The position numbers were made by a program, and so were the translations under genes. The notes below the pieces were generated by a model. The model searched no databases, was not told where the DNA came from, and saw only the letters and a program-made list of their open reading frames with translations. From NCBI RefSeq assembly GCF_016482685.1, contig NZ_JACYHF010000011.1, positions 62,001 through 126,000 of the forward strand: a stretch of 64,000 nt of DNA. The letters run 5' to 3'. The stretch comes from Streptomyces sp. DSM 110735. Lineage in GTDB: Bacteria; Actinomycetota; Actinomycetes; Streptomycetales; Streptomycetaceae. Shown here one piece after another: positions 59,657 through 64,000 of the stretch (the first letter of the stretch is position 1; every line of letters begins with the position of its first letter).

Positions 59657-59718
59657 TCCTCAGAGCCTACCGACCCGCCACGCGGACTCCGTTGACAGGC
59701 GACCCGCTCCCGACCATG

Positions 59719-59734
59719 CTAAGCAGTTGCTTAG
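59719..59734. promoter_or_regulatory. Candidate TetR operator of the MaoC gene
   Basis: CTAAGCAGTTGCTTAG, a perfect 7-bp-arm palindrome, lies 36 bases before the MaoC start. The same pattern (CTAAGCGGTCGCTCA) occurs at 60951-60965 upstream of the adjacent tetR gene. Confidence 0.75.
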
Positions 59735-59769
59735 AGATATGCGAGAGACGCGAGCGAGAGGCCGGGAAC

Positions 59770-60231
59770 ATGGCAGCACCGAGGACCTTCACCTCCCCCG
59801 ACGAGCTGAAGGCGGCCGTGGGCGAGCAGCTCGGCCACACCGACTGGCTGGAGGTCGACCAGAAGCGGATCGATCTGTTCGCCGAGGCCACCGGGGACCA
59901 CCAGTGGATCCACGTCGACCCGGAGAAGGCCGCGGCGGGTCCGTTCGGGACGACCATCGCGCACGGCTATCTCACCCTCTCCCTGCTCCCCCTCTTCGGA
60001 CCGCAGCTCATCGCGGTCGAGGGCGTGAAGATGGGCGTCAACTACGGCACGAACAAGGTCCGTTTCCCGGCTCCCGTACCCGTCGGCTCGCGCCTGCGCG
60101 CCACCGCGACGATCACGAACGTCGAGGACGTGCCCGGCGGTGTCCAGGTGTCCGTCGCCTTCACCGTGGAGCGCGAGGGCGGCGAGAAGCCGGTGTGCGT
60201 GGCGGAGTCGGTGTCCCGGTACTACTTCTGA
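59770..60231 (+). CDS. MaoC-like acyl-CoA hydratase
   Basis: A 153-aa hot-dog-fold hydratase: LFAEATGDHQWIHVDPEKAA carries the catalytic D..H of the R-hydratase motif, with GPFGTTIAHGYLTLSLLP and KVRFPAPVPVGSRLRATATI. Hydrates enoyl-CoA in fatty-acid breakdown or polyketide precursor supply. ATG follows GAGAGG. Its promoter has a palindrome shared with the neighbouring tetR. Confidence 0.92.
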   Translation: MAAPRTFTSPDELKAAVGEQLGHTDWLEVDQKRIDLFAEATGDHQWIHVDPEKAAAGPFGTTIAHGYLTLSLLPLFGPQLIAVEGVKMGVNYGTNKVRFPAPVPVGSRLRATATITNVEDVPGGVQVSVAFTVEREGGEKPVCVAESVSRYYF

Positions 60232-60268
60232 GCGGTACGCCGTCCTACGGACCACCGGCGGGCGGCGC

Positions 60269-60289
60269 GGGGCGCGCTCAGCGCGCCCC
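60269..60289. terminator. Hairpin between MaoC gene and tetR
   Basis: GGGGCGCGCT and AGCGCGCCCC are complementary with a very short loop; overlaps the tetR stop codon. Confidence 0.55.
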
Positions 60290-60901
60290 CACCATCCGCA
60301 GCACCAGGTCGGCGTAGAGCGCGCCGACCTGCTCCGGGGTGCGCGGTCCGTCCACGTTGAACCAGCGGGCCACGTCGATGCAGAGCGAGAGCACCGCCAG
60401 GGTGGTGCCCTGCACGTCGGGCACGTCGAACTCGCCCGCGGCCACGCCGTCCTCGATGATCCCGCGCACCTCGGCGTCCACCTGGCGGCGCAGCGCGAGG
60501 ATCTCGGCGCGGGCGTCGGGCGAGAGCGCGTCCAGTTCGTACTGCACGACCCGCGCGGTGGTGCGCCGCCCGGCGTGCCAGCGCACGAAGGAGCCGACCG
60601 CGTCGGCGAGCCGCTCGGCGGCGCTCCCCTCGCGCCGGGCGGCCGTGCGCATGATGTCCAGCGCCTTGTCGTGGCCGATCCGGCTGATCCGGTGGAGCAG
60701 CTCTTCCTTGGTCTTGTAGTGGATGTAGAGCGCGGCCGGGCTCATGCCCGCGCGGCCCGCGATGTCGCGGGTCGTCGTCGCGTGGTAGCCGCGCTCGGCG
60801 AAGGCTTCCACGGCCGCGACGAGCAGGCGCCGGGCCGCGTCAGGGGTGACCTCGGCCCACGGCTCCATCTCGGCGCCGGCCGTCTCCTCCGCCGTACTCA
60901 T
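60278..60901 (-). CDS. TetR-family regulator of the MaoC gene
   Basis: A 207-aa TetR protein: LLVAAVEAFAERGYHATTTR, HTH DIAGRAGMSPAALYIHYKTK, ligand domain with VQYELDALSPDARAEILALR and VLSLCIDVARWFNVDGPRTP. Its own promoter and that of the convergent MaoC gene share the CTAAGC-N4-GCTYA site, so autoregulation and MaoC control are likely. Ligand probably an acyl-CoA (family inference). Confidence 0.9.
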   Translation of the reverse strand: MSTAEETAGAEMEPWAEVTPDAARRLLVAAVEAFAERGYHATTTRDIAGRAGMSPAALYIHYKTKEELLHRISRIGHDKALDIMRTAARREGSAAERLADAVGSFVRWHAGRRTTARVVQYELDALSPDARAEILALRRQVDAEVRGIIEDGVAAGEFDVPDVQGTTLAVLSLCIDVARWFNVDGPRTPEQVGALYADLVLRMVGAR

Positions 60902-60950
60902 CGCTCACTGGCCCCTCTCGCTGACAGGAGCACCACCATACCGCCGAAGG

Positions 60951-60965
60951 TGAGCGACCGCTTAG
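60951..60965. promoter_or_regulatory. Candidate TetR operator (autoregulatory)
   Basis: Minus strand CTAAGCGGTCGCTCA, 50-64 bases upstream of the tetR start, aligned without gaps to the MaoC promoter site. Confidence 0.6.
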
Positions 60966-61270
60966 TGCAACTGCCGGGGGTCGGGGGTCTTGCGGTACGG
61001 GTCGTGGGAGGTGAGGAGCTCCTCCATGCGCGCCTGGTCGACTCTGCTGACGATCTCCCCGGCCTCCTGCCGGTCCCGGATCACCTTGGCGAGGGTGAAG
61101 GCGGAGGTGACGAGATAGAGGACGGCGATGGCGAGGAAGGCGCGCACCCAGGCGTTGGCGTCGAGCCGGTAGATGCCGATCGCGGTGGCCGTCATGGCGA
61201 CGGCGAACGAGGCGACGGCCTGTCCGTAGAAGGCGGCCGTGCTCTGCTGCTTGACTGGCGTGTCGCTCAT
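60962..61270 (-). CDS. YiaA/YiaB-type two-helix membrane protein
   Basis: A 102-aa protein with two hydrophobic helices (AVASFAVAMTATAIGIYRL; VRAFLAIAVLYLVTSAFTLA) and the charged KVIRDRQEAGEIVSR that marks the YiaAB family. Role unknown. Start MSDTPVKQQS; weak ribosome binding site. Confidence 0.82.
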   Translation of the reverse strand: MSDTPVKQQSTAAFYGQAVASFAVAMTATAIGIYRLDANAWVRAFLAIAVLYLVTSAFTLAKVIRDRQEAGEIVSRVDQARMEELLTSHDPYRKTPDPRQLH

Positions 61271-61342
61271 GGCACGAGTGTCGGCGGACGCGGCGCGCGC
61301 CACATCCGCCGACGTACTCAGTGCGGATACTCAGAAGGCACC

Positions 61343-62497
61343 TCAGAACGCCGAGACCCCGGTGAGCGCCCGTCCGATGAGCAGCTTCTGGATCTGGCTG
61401 GTGCCCTCGTAGAGCGTCATCACGCGGGCGTCGCGCAGGAGCTTGCCCGCCGGGTACTCGTCGATGTAGCCGTAACCCCCGAAGACCTGAAGGGCGTTGG
61501 ACGCGGCGCGCACGGCCGCCTCGGAGGCGAACAGCTTCGCCTTGGAGGACTCGGTGGCGAACGGCTGCCCCCGGTCGATCAGGTCGGCGACCCGCCAGGT
61601 CAGCAGCCGGGCCGCGTCCACGTCCACGGCGATGTCGCTGATCAGCTCCTGCACGAGCTGGTGGTGCGCGATGGACCTGCCGAACTGCTCGCGCTCCCCG
61701 GCGTATCCCACGGCCGCGTCGAGGGCGGCCTGGGCTATGCCGACGCAGCCCGCCGCGACCGACATCCGCCCCTTGGCGAGCGCCGACATGGCGACGGAGA
61801 AGCCCTTGCCCTCAGGACCGACCAGCGCGGAGGCGGGCACCCGCACGTCCTCCAGGACCAGCTCGGCGGTGGCCTGGCCGCGCAGCCCGAGCTTGCCGTG
61901 GATGGCGCGGCGGGTGAGACCGGGGGTGTCGGTGGGGACCAGGAAGGCGGAGACGCCCTTGTGCCCCGGGGCGTCGGTGGAGCGGGCGAAGAGCAGGACG
62001 ACGTCGGCCCAGGTGCCGTTGGTGATGAACGTCTTGGCGCCGTTGATCACATAGTCCCCGCCGTCGCGTACGGCCCGGGTGGTGAGGTTGCCCGCGTCGG
62101 AGCCGGTGCCGGGCTCGGTCAGACCGAAGCAGCCGACGTACGCGCCGGAGGTGAGCCCGGGCAGCCAGCGCCGCTTCTGCTCCTCGTCGCCCCAGGCGGC
62201 GACCGACTTGGCGACGAGTCCGAGGGAGACGGAGACGATCCCGCGCACCGAGGAGTCGCCGCGCCCCAGCTCCTCGGTGACCAGGCAGTACGCGAGGTGG
62301 TCGCCGCCCGAGCCGCCGTACTCCTCGTCGACGGTCAGCCCGAGGAAGCCGACCTCGCCGAGCTTCTTCACGATGCCCCGGTCGACCTCCTCGGCGCGGT
62401 CCCACCCGGTCGCGTACGGCGTGATCTCGCGCGCGACGAAGTCCCGGGCCAGGCGGCGCACGGCGGCCTGCTCCTCGCTCAGCTCCAGGTTCACCAT
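61343..62497 (-). CDS. Acyl-CoA dehydrogenase
   Basis: A 384-aa acyl-CoA dehydrogenase with the complete family pattern: VNLELSEEQAAVRRLARDFV, CFGLTEPGTGSDAGNLTT, VINGAKTFITNGTWADVVLL, GRMSVAAGCVGIAQAALDAA, REQFGRSIAHHQLVQELISD, QVFGGYGYIDEYPAGKLLRD, and catalytic Glu in MTLYEGTSQIQKLLI (about 368). Oxidises acyl-CoA with FAD. Divergent from a tetR gene, with a palindrome between. Confidence 0.95.
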   Translation of the reverse strand: MVNLELSEEQAAVRRLARDFVAREITPYATGWDRAEEVDRGIVKKLGEVGFLGLTVDEEYGGSGGDHLAYCLVTEELGRGDSSVRGIVSVSLGLVAKSVAAWGDEEQKRRWLPGLTSGAYVGCFGLTEPGTGSDAGNLTTRAVRDGGDYVINGAKTFITNGTWADVVLLFARSTDAPGHKGVSAFLVPTDTPGLTRRAIHGKLGLRGQATAELVLEDVRVPASALVGPEGKGFSVAMSALAKGRMSVAAGCVGIAQAALDAAVGYAGEREQFGRSIAHHQLVQELISDIAVDVDAARLLTWRVADLIDRGQPFATESSKAKLFASEAAVRAASNALQVFGGYGYIDEYPAGKLLRDARVMTLYEGTSQIQKLLIGRALTGVSAF

Positions 62498-62538
62498 GCG
62501 ATCACCTCACCCCGGGTCGCACCGGACCCGCGTTAAAT

Positions 62539-62549
62539 TAGCAGTGCTA
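62539..62549. promoter_or_regulatory. Palindrome between ACAD gene and tetR
   Basis: TAGCAGTGCTA, perfect, in the 82-base divergent promoter, within the A/T-rich AAATTAGCAGTGCTAGTTT context. Candidate operator for the TetR protein encoded from 62580. Confidence 0.7.
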
Positions 62550-62579
62550 GTTTCTTGTGGCAGCCCTACTATGTGCGCC

Positions 62580-63221
62580 ATGGCCCGACCGCGCAAGCCC
62601 CTCCTCAGCACCGACCGGATCGTCGCGGCGGCGCGGGAACTCGTGGACGCCGAAGGGCTCGCCGCCGTCTCCACCCGGCGGCTCGCCGCCGGACTCGGCG
62701 TGAGCGGGCCCTCGCTCTACAACCACTTCCGCACCAAGGACGAGATCCTGGAGGCGGTCGCGGACTCGGTGAGCGCGCAGGTCGACCTGTCGATGTTCGA
62801 GGACGGCCGCCCCTGGCGGACCGCGCTGCACGACTGGGCGGTCTCCTACCGCTCCGCCCTGCGCGACCACCCCAACATCGTCCCGGTCCTCGCGCGTGGT
62901 CCCGGCCGCCGCCCCGCAGCGCTGCGGCTGGCCGACGCGGTCTACGGCGCGATGGTGGACGCGGGCTGGCCCCCGGCGCAGGCCACCTCCATCGGCGCGC
63001 TGATGCGGTACTTCATCATGGGCTCCGCGCTGGGCTCCTTCGCCGGGGGCTTCGTGGACGACCAGAGCGCCTACGACCCCGCCGACTATCCGCACCTCGG
63101 GCAGGCGCATCTCCTCGCCGAGCAGCAGGAGAAGATCGACGAGCGGGCTTTCGAGACGGGGCTCGCGGCGCTGCTCGACGGGCTGGAGGGGCAGTTCGCG
63201 GGGGTGGAGCGGGCGGGCTGA
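62580..63221 (+). CDS. TetR-family regulator
   Basis: A 213-aa TetR regulator: PRKPLLSTDRIVAAARELVD, HTH RRLAAGLGVSGPSLYNHFRT, and a TetR_C-type domain (GALMRYFIMGSALGSFAGGF). No ribosome binding site precedes the ATG, but TACTAT (62567-62572) could be a -10 placing the transcript start at or next to the ATG, i.e. a leaderless mRNA; ATG 62571 is an alternative. Controls the divergent acyl-CoA dehydrogenase (inference). Confidence 0.9.
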   Translation: MARPRKPLLSTDRIVAAARELVDAEGLAAVSTRRLAAGLGVSGPSLYNHFRTKDEILEAVADSVSAQVDLSMFEDGRPWRTALHDWAVSYRSALRDHPNIVPVLARGPGRRPAALRLADAVYGAMVDAGWPPAQATSIGALMRYFIMGSALGSFAGGFVDDQSAYDPADYPHLGQAHLLAEQQEKIDERAFETGLAALLDGLEGQFAGVERAG

Positions 63222-63279
63222 GCCCGGGGTGGGGTTCGTTCGGTGGGCGCCGAAGTGTCCGTCCGCCATGCTGGAACGC

Positions 63280-63984
63280 ATGACCGCCAAGGACCCCCGG
63301 GCTCCCGGACTCGCCTCGCTCGCCGCACTGATCGCGGACGAGACGCGCGCCGCGTGTCTGCTCGCCCTGCTGGACGGGCGGGCGTGGACGGCGGGTGAGC
63401 TGGCCCGGCACGCGAGCGTCGCCGCCTCCACGCTCAGCGAGCACCTGGGCAAGCTGGTCGCGGGCGGTCTCCTCGCCGAGGAACGCCAGGGGCGGCACCG
63501 GTACGTCCGCCTGGCCGGACCCGAGGTGGCCCAGTTGGTCGAGGACCTGACCGCACGGCTCCCCGCCGACGCGGTACGCCAACAGCCGCGCACACTGCGG
63601 GAGTCGAGCGCCGGGGCGGCGATGGCGCGTGGCCGGACCTGTTACGACCATCTCGCCGGGCACCTCGGCATCACGCTCACGGACGGGCTGACCGCGCGGG
63701 GGCTGCTGCGCCAGGACACCGGGTTCGCGCTGACGGAGGCGGGGGTGGAGTGGTTCGGCGCGGTGGGCATCGAGCTGGACCGCTCCGGGCGGCGTCCGCT
63801 GGCCCGCTCCTGCCTCGACTGGACCGAGCGGCGTCCGCATCTCGCCGGGGTGGCGGGCGCGGGGCTGTGCCGGCACGCGCTGGAGTCGGGGTGGTGCGAG
63901 CGGATCGGGTCGGGGCGGGCGGTTCGGGTGACTCCGTCGGGGTCCCGGAAGCTTTATGAGTTGCTCGGGGTTTCGGTGGGGTGA
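63280..63984 (+). CDS. ArsR-like helix-turn-helix regulator
   Basis: A 234-aa regulator: winged-helix ArsR-type N-terminus (LASLAALIADETRAACLLAL; GELARHASVAASTLSEHLGK LV...GGLLAEERQGRHRYVRLA) followed by a C-terminal domain of about 120 residues (GRTCYDHLAGHLGITLTDGL; GVEWFGAVGIELDRSG; RSCLDWTERRPHLAGVAGAG) seen in larger actinobacterial ArsR-like proteins. Effector unknown. Start MTAKDPR is used; ATG 63268 is possible. Confidence 0.85.
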   Translation: MTAKDPRAPGLASLAALIADETRAACLLALLDGRAWTAGELARHASVAASTLSEHLGKLVAGGLLAEERQGRHRYVRLAGPEVAQLVEDLTARLPADAVRQQPRTLRESSAGAAMARGRTCYDHLAGHLGITLTDGLTARGLLRQDTGFALTEAGVEWFGAVGIELDRSGRRPLARSCLDWTERRPHLAGVAGAGLCRHALESGWCERIGSGRAVRVTPSGSRKLYELLGVSVG

Positions 63985-64000
63985 TGTGTTTGAGGCGGGG

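Overview
The window looks like an interior stretch of a Streptomyces chromosome. GC content is very high, genes are packed on both strands, GTG starts and GTGA stop/start overlaps are common, and only one intact gene carries a TTA codon. Marker genes are Streptomyces-specific (two chaplins, GylR) or typical of actinobacteria (mycothiol ligase MshC, DUF3090, DUF5703, DUF397). The order recB-like nuclease, metH, gylR-glpF-glpK-glpD, mshC, chaplins, gnt genes, soxR matches what I remember of the S. coelicolor SCO1650-SCO1700 region. That is recollection, not a search result.

Layout. 0-10 kb: a RecB-family nuclease, a NarL-type response regulator, two tandem peptide-type solute-binding lipoproteins without a transporter, a HAD phosphatase and cobalamin-dependent methionine synthase (metH). 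10-15.5 kb: the glycerol regulon, gylR followed by glpF, glpK and glpD; the same 15-base sequence lies before gylR and before glpF and is the probable GylR operator. 15.6-20.2 kb: a PAC2 protein and the mshC / SCO1664-family / DUF3090 / histidine-phosphatase group. 20.3-27.9 kb: corA, a ferritin-like protein, an F420-type oxidoreductase, an aldo/keto reductase with three DnaA boxes upstream, a RecD-like protein with a degenerate P-loop, and DUF5703. 28-31 kb: the chaplins chpC (long, sortase-anchored, with a collagen-like Gly-X-Pro tract) and chpH, then an M20 peptidase.

31.2-35.1 kb is the accessory region. A tRNA-Leu(GAG) is followed by a compact cassette of small coupled genes (acidic 69-aa protein, DUF6879, XRE-DUF5753 regulator, CxxC protein, a frameshifted gene, DUF397, zinc ribbon) and a second, broken XRE-DUF5753 gene. 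No integrase or duplicated tRNA end is visible.

35-38.8 kb: the gluconate operon (gntK-gntP-idnO) with a divergent gntR. 39.4-42.8 kb: an undescribed three-gene operon (WXG100-like helical protein, 757-aa DUF6571-like protein, lipoprotein), possibly an envelope or secretion system. 42.8-49.4 kb: a membrane b-type cytochrome with a sulfite-oxidase-fold molybdoenzyme and a TPR protein carrying the TTA codon, a DMT-type membrane protein, a Nudix hydrolase, two DUF202 proteins, a quinone oxidoreductase and a His-rich metal-binding protein.

49.5-64 kb is dominated by acyl-CoA metabolism. A kinase plus acyl-CoA dehydrogenase pair resembles the 4-hydroxyacyl-CoA (LvaA/ACAD10-11) pathway. A MaoC hydratase and a second acyl-CoA dehydrogenase also occur. 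Each unit lies next to its own TetR regulator, and a candidate palindromic operator can be read for each of the three. Interspersed are an exo-muramidase (NamZ/DUF1343), a secreted penicillin-acylase-family hydrolase, soxR and small hypothetical genes. Many convergent gene pairs end in long perfect hairpins that probably act as bidirectional terminators.
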